Assembly (NCBI GenBank): GCA_021018815.1
Contig: JAITYX010000028.1
Span: forward strand, 7,281,501 to 7,345,500
DNA: 64,000 nt
Reading direction: 5' to 3'
Source: Talinum fruticosum
Taxonomy: Eukaryota; Streptophyta; Magnoliopsida; Caryophyllales; Talinaceae
The position numbers and the translations under genes were made by a program. Below are positions 11,426 to 22,031 of this stretch, one piece after another; the stretch's first letter is position 1; the number at the start of each line of letters is the position of its first letter. The notes under the pieces were generated by a model. The model had not been told where the DNA came from and searched no databases. It saw nothing but the letters and a program-made list of their open reading frames with translations.

Positions 11426-13260
11426 ACGGATTGAAGTGAATCCCTTATGATCGAAGTGGTGATTACTCGAACATGGATGACTCCCTTAACATTCGTTCTA
11501 TCTTATCTATGCGGTGGCCAAGCGAGATTTGGATTCAGGTTTAGGGGATTCATGTTTAGGATTACCTGAAGGGGACAAGATAGGTAGAGGTGGAAGAATC
11601 AAGGCTGCTTCCTTCTCAAACATTTAGCTTCTCATCTCTCTTACTTGTCCTCAATAGCCCATATGACAATCTTAATATCCCTCGATATAGATGACATTTT
11701 CTCTTCTTGATCATTCAATATAGTTTCCACCCTAGCTATGTTCTCATTGAGTACATTGAGATTAAGGGACTGCTTTGGGTTCAAATCCATTGGAAGGGAA
11801 CTCTTTCTAGGTATTGTCTTATGACAAGGAATAGACTAAGACGGTGTAGTATGCACCGAAGCTTGTCGCACCTGGTGTAGACCGCGAAGTCGAAAGAAAG
11901 GAAGATGTGTTGGATTCCTTGGTGAGGCATTCTATTCTTTTAGAGCTTGGATTCCGACGATACTCAATTGATGTAGACTTCCCTATTCTGCAGCCTAAAG
12001 GATGAGGTTTAGGACCATGTGAGAGAAGATCACTTTTGGGGGAAGGGACTTAAGCGTGAGACCCGAAGAAACTAAGGATGCTTTTGTTTTGGATGCACAT
12101 AAGTAATGTGATGATGATATGATGCATGCCTTAGTTGAGATGATAATCTAACTAATGAATGATTGATCCTTAGAGAAAAGATGCTTTCTATTCTAGCTAA
12201 ATGATAATGCATTTTCTTATTTGAGATGAATTTATTTTGGGCTAAATGCAAATGTAAAGAATGAATTTTCCTAATACAAAATGAATGCTCATGGACTCAC
12301 CTAATAGGAGATGAATTCTAAATGCAAATGAGATCCATCTAATATATGAGATGATTTTGATTTGCCTAATGTAAATGGACTCACCAAATATGAGATGATT
12401 CTTATTTGGCTAATGCAATTGGATTCACCTAATATGAGATGATTGTTATTTGGCTAATGGAAATAAACTCACCTAATTTGGGATTATTCTTATTTAGCTA
12501 ATGCAAAAAGGAAAAATGGGAATGTAAAAGAAAGAAGGGATTGAACAATTGAAAAAAAAAAAAGAGAAGGGGACTTTCGTAAGACCATTTCACAAACGGT
12601 AACTACTTAAATAGTTAAAAGAGGATTTTAGTATGACAGAACTGCGAATAATGGACTAACCCTAATAGAAAAAGGAATTTTGACTTTTGGCTGAATGTAC
12701 ATAATGGACTGACTCTAGGAAACTTATTAAAGTTTTTTATTTTCACCCATGCAAGTGCTTAGTTAGCACTCTTCACCTATCCCTAAAGGCTCACAAGCAA
12801 AAAGATTAAATCTAAAACACACACACTTATTCAAGCATGCAAATGAAGTCAAAGGTGACCTAATAGTCAAAAAGTTCTATGGTCAAAGAGTTTAAAAGGT
12901 AGGATACATGGTGATACGTAGTCCGAGAATTCGGTCCTCTATATGGGACACGGTAAGAAATTAGCCAGAATTCTCGGTGCCTCTTGGTGAACCAAAATAT
13001 TTGACCCAAGAGTGAGTGTCTGCGAGGGAGGAGGTACCGTTTCCTCGAGAAATGAAGCCTAGTTGGGCCCGCCTAAAGGAACCAATGGGAGCCTCTTTCC
13101 GGAAAGGGTAAGTAGGGGAAGTATAAAATTTTCTTAGTGGTCTAAAACAATACTTAAACTAGTTCAAAGGTTGCTAAATGTGGGATGTCTAATGCAAGCA
13201 CATTATTAAAACACACTACTCAAGTTTTCATGTTTCGCCCCCTTAATAAATGATAAATCC
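11426..13260 (-). other. G1-a non-coding leader with tandem array
   Basis: About 1.8 kb between primer-binding site and gag, without credible coding frames. Bases about 12140-12530 hold the leader tandem array: 46-60 bp units with the phrase ggactcacctaat, then gagatgat, then ggctaatgcaaa. The sequence between 12740 and 13250 is conserved with 26660-27190 in G1-b and 63200-63660 in G1-c, including gcacccatgcaag-like and cacacactcatccaagcatgcaaatg-like phrases. A leader this long is common in Tat/Ogre elements. Confidence 0.7.
12140..12530 (-). repeat. G1 leader tandem array (G1-a copy)
   Basis: About seven or eight imperfect units of 46-60 bp centred on ggactcacc taat ... gagatgat ... ggctaatgcaaa. 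Equivalent arrays lie at 26040-26600 and 62600-63170, always between primer-binding site and gag position. The unit is unrelated to the 3' array. Confidence 0.8.
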
Positions 13261-13275
13261 CTAGTGGAGTCGCCA
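13261..13275 (-). promoter_or_regulatory. G1-a primer-binding site
   Basis: On the minus strand, TGGCGACTCCACTAG follows the LTR end by about three bases. It begins with TGG, the complement of a tRNA 3' CCA, and so fits a primer-binding site. Degenerate versions occur at the same place in G1-b (27191-27205). I did not identify the tRNA with certainty. Confidence 0.6.
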
Positions 13276-13278
13276 CTC

Positions 13279-15150
13279 GTAGGAACCATAGCCTTGGGCC
13301 CACACGGGGACCGGGCCGAGCATCCCCACGTTACCAATCTGGACTGAAGCCTCACCTGCCATGATAAATATAACTAGCGTTTTATTAATTATTTTAAGTT
13401 TATAAGTTATTTTTAGAATTTTCGGGATATTATTTACTAATTTAAAGATAAATAAAACTAGGGTTTTGGTTACTGCCATGAAGCTTTAGGGCTAGATTAG
13501 TGTGAAAACACCAATGTGGATCGAAGCCTCACCTGCCGACCACTCGGTGCGAGCGGCAGCCTATACCCAGCGGTGGCGGGCGTCGGCCGGAGGCAAGGGC
13601 TGAGGAGATCAGCCTCGGCCTCTACCTTGGCTAGTAGATCTAGAACCGATTTCTTTTCTCCTATAATCGGAAAATAAGCTGGGATGTAGATTCAAAAAGA
13701 ATAAAGCATAAACAGGGAGTTGCCAATCGGTTTTTAAGATGAAAACTAACAAATACAAACACTTGCTATTCCAATCTTAATATGGGAAAACTAAGACTAA
13801 AAGATGCTAAAAATTGACTCCATCGGTCTTTGAATCGAGAATTAGATTCGGGGCGAAGGTACGAATTACGAGGAAAACCCTACCATTCCGCCCGTCCGAA
13901 GACGACCATTACTAGTTCGAGTAGTGAATTAAAATAATGTAAAATAAACAAGCAAGCAACATACTAGGAGAAATTTAAAGCAACCAAACAAAATTAGAGG
14001 AAAAGCAATAAAGAAAGTAGCAAAAAGAGCGATAAAGAATATAAAAGAGAAAAACTAAAAGATTACATCGGGAAGTATGAATTAAAAGAACAATTACATC
14101 TCTTTAATCCACAATTCGAAAGCGGTAAATAGAGTATAAAAATAATAAACTATTCGAAGGTTGCACGATTGCCCTCGGGTTGTCCCACCTTGCTAATCTG
14201 GATCTCCACGCTCGATCTCTTAATGCAATGATGACGAATGAAAGAAAAAGGGCTTGTTTTTGTGAATTGTGTAGGTAGGGTGTAGTTAAGATCGAGTTGA
14301 ATGAGTGCCCATATATCATAATAATCGAATATTCTTTAGCTCTTTGCAAGGATTCAATGGTGGTAAGTAGGAAAGAGATGAATGGTTGATAGTAATTTCG
14401 GCAGAGTAACGTTTAGGTATGAGTGCTTTGGTTAGCTTTCAACAGACATTACGCATAGGAGAAAGTCATCCGTAGAATGAGAGCCAAGGTTGTCTATTTA
14501 TAGAGAGGACCTAGGTCGCAAATGACCTAGAGTTTTCCCTCGCCCGACCATCCAAGGTTGATAAAAATAAACCAAGCCAGATTCTCACAAGATTGAACCG
14601 AGTAGAGAGGATAGAACCGGATAAAACCCGGTTGGTGGGCGTAGCCACCCAGGCACTCATAGGTTTTCGTGCCCTAAAGTGTTTCCAAGGGATTCTCTAA
14701 GCCAAAACGTAGCGTTTCACTTAATACTCCGGGGTTGGAGGCTCCAGCCACGATGTCATTTTGAGAGGAAAAGCTCCTAGTCTCCTCGCGGACTGTCTTG
14801 TATAGCTTAAACGCAACAGTTTGATGCTCGTGATCATGAAATGTAATGTTTTAATGTCGTCTTTAGGTCTTTAACTCCTTGTTTGATTGGACAAAAGTAA
14901 CATGCAGTATTCCGAACTTGGAATTTCCCGGTACACAGACTTGGACTCTATTGTCTCCGAAGGCTTGGCCCGGTTCTTGCATCGCCCAAAAGAAAAAGGG
15001 GATTTGTGGACCGATCCAAGGCAAAAGGTTCTTTATTTGGTGTTGGGTGTTTTTGTGGTTTACTAGCTTATGTCGGGATTTCATCATCAGGCCGACATAA
15101 TAAAATATGAAAATAAAGTGATAAGAGACGACAATTTTTAGGTGTCTTCA
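13279..15150 (-). mobile_element. G1-a 5' LTR
   Basis: About 1.87 kb. On the minus strand it starts TGAAGACACCTAAAAATTGTC at 15150 and ends GGTTCCTACGA near 13279, next to the primer-binding site. It is homologous throughout to the solo LTRs 15754-17981 and 18541-20523 and to the 3' LTRs of G1-b and G1-c. A TATA box, CTATAAATAG, is at 14503-14494 on the minus strand, in the conserved context of a GAGAG tract and a nearby gacctagg motif. Its right edge abuts Copia B ORF3 at 15151. Confidence 0.8.
14494..14503 (-). promoter_or_regulatory. TATA box of the G1-a LTR
   Basis: CTATAAATAG on the minus strand. Equivalent boxes occur at the corresponding place in other G1 LTRs (19233-19242 on the plus strand; 23310 and 58930 regions on the minus strand), which supports a promoter role. 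Confidence 0.6.
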
Positions 15151-15753
15151 GCCAAACAGAGGATGTGTCGTTGGAAGAGGTTCCGCCACTAGGAAGGCAA
15201 GAACCCGAGTTACTCGACTTGAGGATCCACAAAGGATTCCTCAAAATAAAAAGCTCTTCCATTGGAAGAACCAAAACATTCCATCGTTGCACATCATTAT
15301 TTTCTTGAAGAGAAATTCTTCCTTGCCACCAAACTATCATGGGTCAAACTACTCATCAAAATAGGAGTTTTAAACTACCTGTGTTTCGTTGCAATAGTTA
15401 TCCCAAGCTTGTCTTGGAAATCCATCAAAACATGTCCTCAAAGGACGATGTTCTGTACTCCTCTGTTCAAGGAAAGAGCATCATTATCAATATACCTTTC
15501 CTTCATGAACTGTTTCATGTTCAATGTTTGTTTCGAACTCAAACCCCATTCCTTTCACTCGAAATTGCTGATGAATTCTTTGAAAAATATGCCCAAGTCT
15601 TTCAAAAATGTCGAAAGATTTTTTCAATTATGTAAATGAAGTTTGACACCAAACTTCTTCGCTTCTTTACGATGAGCACTGTGTTCTCATTTTATCCTTC
15701 TAAGGAGAACCCGAGTAGTAAAGTTCTGAAAGTTCTTTGATATTCTTGGGAAT
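15151..15753 (+). pseudogene. Copia B ORF3, part 1
   Basis: This is the N-terminal third of the family's extra ORF. It begins with a basic segment (RGSATRKARTR near 15177-15210) that parallels GGSATKKAKTK at the start of ORF3 in copy C (38134). From 15339 to 15635 there is an open stretch of 98 codons, the best-preserved piece of ORF3 in the window. It includes NMSSKDDVLYSSVQGKSIII, PFLHELFHVQCLF and EIADEFFEKYAQVF. The piece ends at 15753, where a G1 LTR interrupts it. The frame breaks at least twice. I know of no assigned function. The layout faintly recalls the plant transposon-protein domain found in many unannotated plant ORFs, which I could not test. Confidence 0.65.
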
Positions 15754-17981
15754 GTAGACACCTAAAAAGTGTCATGTCTTTTCTATTTTATTTATTTGTT
15801 GGGCCGATGATTAAATCCCAAGTCCTATTTGTGGATTTGGATCACGATCGATGCCTAATTGGTGCGATGGAAGCCAATAAACCATAAAGAACCTCCAGCA
15901 CCAAATAAATAGCCTCTTGCCTTGGGTCGGTCCAAAAATCCCATTTCTTTTGGACGGTCCAAGCCCCGATCAAACCTCCAGGGTTAACGGAAGTCCAGTG
16001 CTTGAATACAGGAATTTCTAAGTTCGAATAACTTTCCAATTGGTTGCTTTTGCATTAATTGCTACTTTATCAATCTTACTAATTAGCGTACCAGTTGTAT
16101 TTGCTTCTCCCGATGGTTGGTCAAGTATCAAAAATTTTGTCTTTTCCAATACATCATTATAGATTGGAGTAGTCTTTCCGGTGGGTATCCTTAATTCTCT
16201 CGAGTCTTGAACCTATTTGTTCCGGATCTAAAAATGACCCTTCCCCGAATTCAAATTCTTTCGGGTTGTGGGACGATGATGTTAACCGCTGCATTTCATA
16301 ATCATAAGCATCAAAGTGCTACATTTTGCTCCAAGATAGTCCACCCGAGATTAGGAGCTCAAAATCCCCAAGACGATGTCAAATGGCTTGCGCCCCAACG
16401 TGGAATAGTTCACCTCACAACGCTGTATTTTGGCGGAGACTCTGTTACATCATGGAAAGGGCACAAAACCCAAGAAAGAACTAGATGGTCGACGCCCCTA
16501 CCACCTTTTCTTACCTTTACACGCTCCGTTTTGGGCTAAGAAATCTTGTTGCAGCACGGAAAGCTCAAAACCCTAGAAAGACCCTTTAGGGTCGGCGCCC
16601 CTACAACGGTTTTATCCGGTTCAATCTTTACATTATTCGGCCCGGCTTTGCAACTAATTCTAGACGACTGATCGAGAGTAACCCTAGGTCATTTGTGACC
16701 TACCCTCTTGCTTATTAATAGAGAGCTTAGGCTCTCATTTCAGCACGAATATTGGCCTTAGCGCTACTCTGCTGCATTTTACCTTGAACGGCTTTAGCTT
16801 ATACATTACGCAGCTGAATGATTAACCCGAAACAACCTTTCTCCCTAAACAATACGCCGCTTCATCCTTACTATGAGATAATGAATATTCGAGTTATTCC
16901 GATCTTGTGGTATTCATTCGATTGATCTTTCCTACTCTCTATAAACTTACCCTCACAAAACTCACAAAAGCCCATCTCAATTCACCATCGTTGCATCACC
17001 AAATCCAAATTTCGGATTCGGATCGGCGGGTTGGACAACCCGAGAGCACGGATGTGGCCTTCACAACGGCTTACTTATTTATTCTATGCTTTTATCGTTC
17101 TCGGTATTGTGGTTTTGAGATGTAATCGCATTTAAATTCATCCTCGCCTGATGTAATCCTTTAAATTTTCGCTTTTTCTTTCTTTTCGCTTTTGCTTTCT
17201 TTATTGCTTTCCGTTTCGCCTTTACCGCTTTCATTATTATGTTCTGGTTGCTTTAATTTTTGGATCATATGTTGTGTGCTTGTGTTTGATATATTATTTT
17301 AATTCACTACTCGAACTAGTCATGGTGGTCTTTTGACGAGCGAAACGAAAGGGCTTATCGCTACGTTTAGTACCCTTGCCCCTGAATTCGATTCTCGGTT
17401 CTAAGATCGATAGTCATTTTTATCTTTTTCAGTCTTAGTTTTTCCCGTACTAAGATTGGAATACTAAATTTTACTTTTGTTTCGTTAGTTTTTATTTCCT
17501 AAAAGCTGACAAGTGACTCCATTTTGATTTATTTCTTCTAGATCCGCTTCCGACTATCTCTCGATTGAACAATAAGAAAAACAGCTTCTAGATCCGCCTA
17601 GCTAGGCAAGAGGCTGCAGTGACTATCTCAACCTTGGTCCTCGGCCGACTAAGTGAGGCTCAGGTCCAAATCGGTGTTTTCACACCAATTTGGCCCTATA
17701 GCATCACGATAGAAACAGGAACCCTAATCTTATTTATCGTTTGGTTAGGAAATAATATCCCGAGACTTCGAAAATAATTTCGAAATGAAATGATTATAAA
17801 ACCGCCACTCGATCCGATTTAGCTAGTTTTAACTTGATTTAATAAAATTGGGAAACCTTAATAAAAGGTTCATCCCCACATTGCGAAATAATCTTCAAAT
17901 TCCTAAATCATTCTTTTAATTTCTAAAACCCGACATTCGTGAGGAAACTCGGTCGGCCCAGCCCGCCGTGGTTCCTATAGA
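15754..17981 (+). mobile_element. G1 solo LTR 1 in Copia B ORF3
   Basis: This 2.2 kb LTR starts TGTAGACACCTAAAAAGTG at 15754 and ends GTGGTTCCTATAGA at about 17981. It interrupts ORF3: sequence left of it (tgatattcttggg) and right of it (tatgaggttgatctcttccc) are contiguous in Copia C at 38695-38735. Flanking pentamers GGGAA and GGTAT match only partly, so the target duplication is decayed or the edges are off by a base or two. No coding capacity. Confidence 0.8.
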
Positions 17982-18540
17982 GGTATATGAGGTTGATCTC
18001 TTCCCTTACATCATTGAATAAATCACTTCTATTCCCTGGATTAGAAGAAGCCCCATCTAACCTTCGCAGCTCTTCTCGTCCAAAAGTTTTGCTTAATTCC
18101 AAGTGGAACTTCCCAATGATCCGAAAAATTTCTCGAGCCGACCATCTGCATTGAACATGGTGTCCGGATTCACGGCTTTGAGCTCCCTCCTCCTCCTTCT
18201 CCATCTCAAAAGAGTGCTTGTAGAAACTCTTCTTCGATCTGCTAGTCCATCATCTCAACCAACCACCTCTACTAATCTCCTTTAGAAAGTGGCATCTTAA
18301 TTTCTGCTCTCGCTCAAGAGTTCCAATCAAGTCTTGGTGCTTTTAAGGCTTTCATGCCAATTCGACTCGGTTTTAGAGCACCGCTTAGAAGCAAATTGAT
18401 CAAAGTCGGACTCGGTCACCAAGCTCAAAAAAGTCATCAAGAAGCAGCGGGAGTAGATTAGTCGTCTCCAAAAGCACGGATATAATGCTGCTCGAGGTGT
18501 CGAAATGAGCATCGGAATCGGACTCATTCTCTCGTGTCAT
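17982..18540 (+). pseudogene. Copia B ORF3, part 2
   Basis: This is the middle of ORF3, between the two inserted LTRs. It aligns with Copia C 38710-39190. Shared landmarks are tatgaggtt-atctcttccc at the left edge, a tract of CTC-rich codons near 18180-18205, and ttcatgccaatt...ctcggtttt near 18350-18375 (compare 39110-39130). All frames are broken. It ends at GTCAT (18536-18540), the left copy of the target duplication of the next LTR. Confidence 0.6.
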
Positions 18541-20523
18541 TGTAGACACCTAAAACATGTTGTTCTTTATCTCTTTTATTCTTGTATTTTATTTTGTCGG
18601 CCTCATGATGAAATCTTGAGTCCTGTTTGAGGATTTGGATCACGGATGGTATTTGATTGGTGCGACGGAAGCCGAGTAAACCACAAAGAACTCTTGGCAC
18701 CAAATAAATAGCCTTTTTGCGTTGGGTCGGTCTAAAATTCCTTTTCTTTTGGATGGTCCAAGCCCATGTCAAACCTCGAGTCAATGGAAGTCCGGTGCCG
18801 CGTATAGAGAGATTCCAAGCTCAAAACATCACGTTTCATCACCAGCGTCCAACCTGGACACGGAGATCGAAGACATCAAAGTGACATCGTGTCCAAGCAC
18901 CGCGTTTCATGATCATGAGCATCAAAACACTCCATTTTGCTCCAATACAGATCCACCCGAGACACAAAGTTTACTTCCTCAAAACTATGTCGTGTCCAGC
19001 GCCGCATACTATGTCCTAGTTTGCCTAAAATGCTACGTTTAAATCCCGTTGTAACAAAGAAAAGCTGGACAACCGAAAACGAAACCATTATGGCCAACAC
19101 CCTAACCCCGTGATCCAGTTCTATCCTTTGATTTTTTGGCCCAATCTTTTGTGATTTTACAGTTGATTCTTGCCTTTTATTGGATGGCTAATTGAACCTT
19201 AACCCTAGGTCATTTTGTGACCTAGACTATACCTATAAATAGAGAGCTTAGGCTCTCATTTTGCATACGACTAATTCCATAGCGTCATGGTGCTTGAATA
19301 CTAAGTTGAATATCTCAACCTTAAACATTACACCGTTGAATCATAATTAAGAGTTACTAAATATTCGGTTATTCTTATCTCTTGGTCTCCTTTCGGTTGA
19401 TCTTTCCAATTCTCCATACATGTTTTTATTTACCCCCACAAAAATATACAATAAAGCCTTCTCGAATCACCACCATCGGATCAACGAGATCCAGATCCGA
19501 GATCCAGATTCGCGAGTGGGACAACATGAGGGCACCAATTCGACCTTTATGATGGTTATTTATTTTATGTTTTACTACTTTCCGTATTGTGGAGAAAAAG
19601 TTGTATCGTTTTTAATTCCTCCCCACTCGATGTAATGTTTAAGTTTCTCGCTTTCGTTTCTTTTTCGTTTTTCTTTTGCTTTCTTTATCGCTTTTCATAT
19701 ATGCCTTTACCGCTTTCATTATCATGTTTTGGTTGCTTTTCATTTTGTACCGCATGTTATGTGCTTGTGTTTAATATGTTAGGTAAATTCACTACTCAAA
19801 GTATAATGGTTGTCGTTACTGGGCGAAACCTAAGGGCTTATCCCTACGTTTTGGACCCTCGCCCCAAATTCGATTCTCGGTTCTAGATCAATGGAGTCAG
19901 TTTTTAACCTCTTCGAAGCATAGTTTTCCCATACTAAGATTGGAAGAATATTTCTTTATTTTGTTTTGTTGATTTTTATTCCTAAAAAAATGGTCAGGCG
20001 AGTCCGATTTTTTATTGAATTCTTTTATTTTGCTTCTCGACTTTTTCTAACCGAATAATAATAAAAAAGGAGTTTCTAGATCTTCCAGCCAGGCTAGAGA
20101 CCGAGGCCGACTACCTCAGCCACGAGTCCCCTGGCCGGCACCGCCGACCACCGTGCAATGGCCCTCCTTGGTGCCGAGTGGCCAATGGGTGAGGCTTAGG
20201 TCCAAACCGGTGTTTTCACACCGGTTAAGCCCTAAAGCCTCACGGCAGATTCAATAAACCCTAGTTTTTTTTTTTATTTTTCGGTTAAGAAATAATATCC
20301 CGGGATTTCTAAAATAAAACAATTAATAAAACTGCCATTCAATTCTATTTAATTCATTTTTATTCAACTTATAAAATTCGGAAATCTTAATAAGAGGTTC
20401 ATCCCCACTTTCTAAAATCGATCTTCAAAACCCTAAAATAATTTCCATCTTTAAAAAGAAAAAATTTAAAAGTCGCCAATTCATGGGGAAGCTCGGGGCC
20501 CCTGGCGAACGTGATTTCTACGA
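18541..20523 (+). mobile_element. G1 solo LTR 2 with intact target duplication
   Basis: Starts TGTAGACACCTAAAACATG at 18541 and ends GATTTCTACGA at 20523, about 1.98 kb. It is flanked by a perfect 5 bp duplication, GTCAT, at 18536-18540 and 20524-20528. The flanks join two parts of Copia B ORF3. A plus-strand TATA box is at 19233-19242. It has the same family and orientation as solo LTR 1, only 560 bp upstream. Confidence 0.85.
19233..19242 (+). promoter_or_regulatory. TATA box of G1 solo LTR 2
   Basis: CTATAAATAG followed by agagcttagg, in the same context as the box in the G1-a LTR. It lies about 700 bp into the LTR. Confidence 0.6.
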
Positions 20524-20911
20524 GTCATCCACCTCTTCTAACTCATACTCGAAGAAGAAGAAGAAAGAGAAGAAGGAGGCTGCAGCGAGCGAAGAAGAAG
20601 GCCAAGGAGAGAAAGAAGTTGAGGTTATCTCCTCTCGAGCATAGAGAGTCGGCTTTTGAGGAAGTCGGGGATGTTGGTCAATCACAAGCCTAGCTATCTT
20701 GATAGCCCACTCAGCTTGAACAATATAAGGGCTCAAAAGAAGAAGTTGAGGAAGCACAACCCTTAGTTCATAGAATTGTTCAACCAGAACCACTGCCTCC
20801 TCTTCCAGGTCCGCCAATCGTGCAGCTAGCAGCTTTCATCCGAATGGTACATGCGCAGCGCGAGGCATCTCTTTCCTCCTCCTCCTTCCGAACTCGCTCC
20901 ACCTCCCTCTA
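20524..20911 (+). pseudogene. Copia B ORF3, part 3
   Basis: This is the C-terminal part, aligned with Copia C 39290-39806. It opens with the right target duplication, passes a run of gaagaagaagaag (20550-20590) coding for Glu/Lys, then the conserved tail gatgttggtcaatcacaagcc (20668-20688; compare 39570-39592). It ends in a Ser/Arg-rich segment at about 20911. The charged run is much shorter here than in copy C. Frames are broken. Confidence 0.6.
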
Positions 20912-21348
20912 GGCTTATTTTTTTGTCCAACATTTTTTTTCCTCTTGTCCCTACTTATGTTTTGATGAAATGCATAGGGGAGAGATAATTAGGAGAGATA
21001 GTTATATGGTTTAGGGGAGTTAACATTTTTTCATGATTGTATGCTTTCTTATGTGATATATCAACGAAAACATGAGTATTATCTATGATTCAATGACTCA
21101 ATTTTTTTTTTTTTTTGCTCCGAAAATTTGGTCTGCTAAGCTTAGATATTTGATTATGCTTTGATACTATGTCAAATAACTCGATAACTCGTTATAGCTC
21201 GAACCTTTATTTCGGACTCAAATTGTAAGTGTTATGCTTATTCACATTATTTTAATAGTTATTAGTATTTGAGCACTTAAAAATTAATTATCCGAACTTC
21301 TAGCTCTTATTTCTAAGTGTTGAATGCCTTTCATCAAAAAGGGGAGAT
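20912..21348 (+). other. Copia B 3' untranslated tail and polypurine tract
   Basis: AT-rich tail collinear with 39800-40363 of copy C, sharing the phrases ttttgatgaaatgcataggggagagata and an AT-rich stretch near 21100. It ends in the polypurine tract aaaaaggggagat (21336-21348), which would prime plus-strand DNA synthesis directly before the 3' LTR. Confidence 0.7.
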
Positions 21349-22031
21349 TGAAGACTCAGGTATAACTCTATCTCACATTATGATTTTGAATTCAAGTCAT
21401 TAACCCACTTTAAAGAAGCTTATCTTTAAATTTTCAATTGCATCCGACCCACTCAAGAACTTATTCTTGAGCGAAAAGCTAATCTCTAGGTTTCCGACCT
21501 ACTCGAAATAACTCGGACGGACATTTCACCTAAATAATTTCATGTGCTTAACTTAGTCCGAACTTTGACTCATTGAAAAAGATGAATGGAATTACTATGT
21601 TAACTCAAACTCTAAGTCAAATCTATCTCGTTAATTAAAATTATTTATTGGCAAATTGATGCACTATGTCTATACAGACTTCTAGCTCTTTATTCACATA
21701 AAAGATAGACACAAAAATGGAATTAGAACATATTGTATATTAGACTAAGAGAATTCCATTTACTCTAGTTTAGGATAATTAAGTGCTCAATTATTTTAAT
21801 TATTTTTTTATCTTTGACTAATCTCGGAATAAAGTATTTTTAGACTTTGTGTACCACCTTGATTTGTGTTTGCGGATGAATTGAAGTGATTTAATCTCAA
21901 TTTGAAAAGCAAAAGCAACCTAGGTTTCTAACCATTAAATGTCAACGAGACGTGAAAAGCCCTATTTTTAGGACGGCTTAGACACCGTATCGGGGTTGTT
22001 TTTTCTATTTCCAGTAAACTTCAACTTTGAG
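21349..22031 (+). mobile_element. Copia B 3' LTR, first half
   Basis: Starts TGAAGACTCAGGTATAACTC right after the polypurine tract and follows the copy C LTR (40364-41040) to acttcaactttgag at 22031. There the G1-b LTR begins. The second half of this LTR, about 740 bp with its TATA box, is not found on the far side of G1-b, so a deletion accompanied or followed that event. Confidence 0.8.

Larger units (their letters stand above)
6046..15150 (-). mobile_element. G1-a: Tat/Ogre-like Gypsy element, 5' LTR to RNase H
   Basis: This is the most complete G1 copy. Read on the minus strand, its order is 5' LTR (15150-13279), primer-binding site (13275-13261), non-coding leader with a tandem array (13260-11430), gag (11425-10519), aspartic protease with a G-patch-like tail (9930-9340), reverse transcriptase and the start of RNase H (7760-6046). 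A solo LTR of another family sits between protease and RT (7766-9114). Integrase, the 3' array and the 3' LTR are missing. The Tat/Ogre assignment rests on the gag and RT wording, the G-patch after protease, and the array-bearing untranslated regions. The right LTR edge abuts Copia B ORF3, so the element may have inserted there; the other end is lost. Confidence 0.75.
15151..22031 (+). mobile_element. Copia B: 3' part, with two nested G1 LTRs
   Basis: This is a plus-strand Copia copy reduced to ORF3, untranslated tail, polypurine tract and half of the 3' LTR. It is split by G1 solo LTRs at 15754-17981 and 18541-20523. The LTR of B is cut at 22031 by G1-b. Removing the insertions gives a segment collinear with Copia C 38130-41050. 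Its left neighbour is the 5' LTR of G1-a, and no gag or pol of B is in the window. Confidence 0.75.

Noticed and set aside
15754..17981. Open frames inside the G1 LTRs (for example 16207-16539, 18722-19042, 14879-15100, 23651-23920)
   Set aside because: The same LTR region in other copies has stops and shifts at unrelated places, so protein coding is not conserved. These are LTR sequence.
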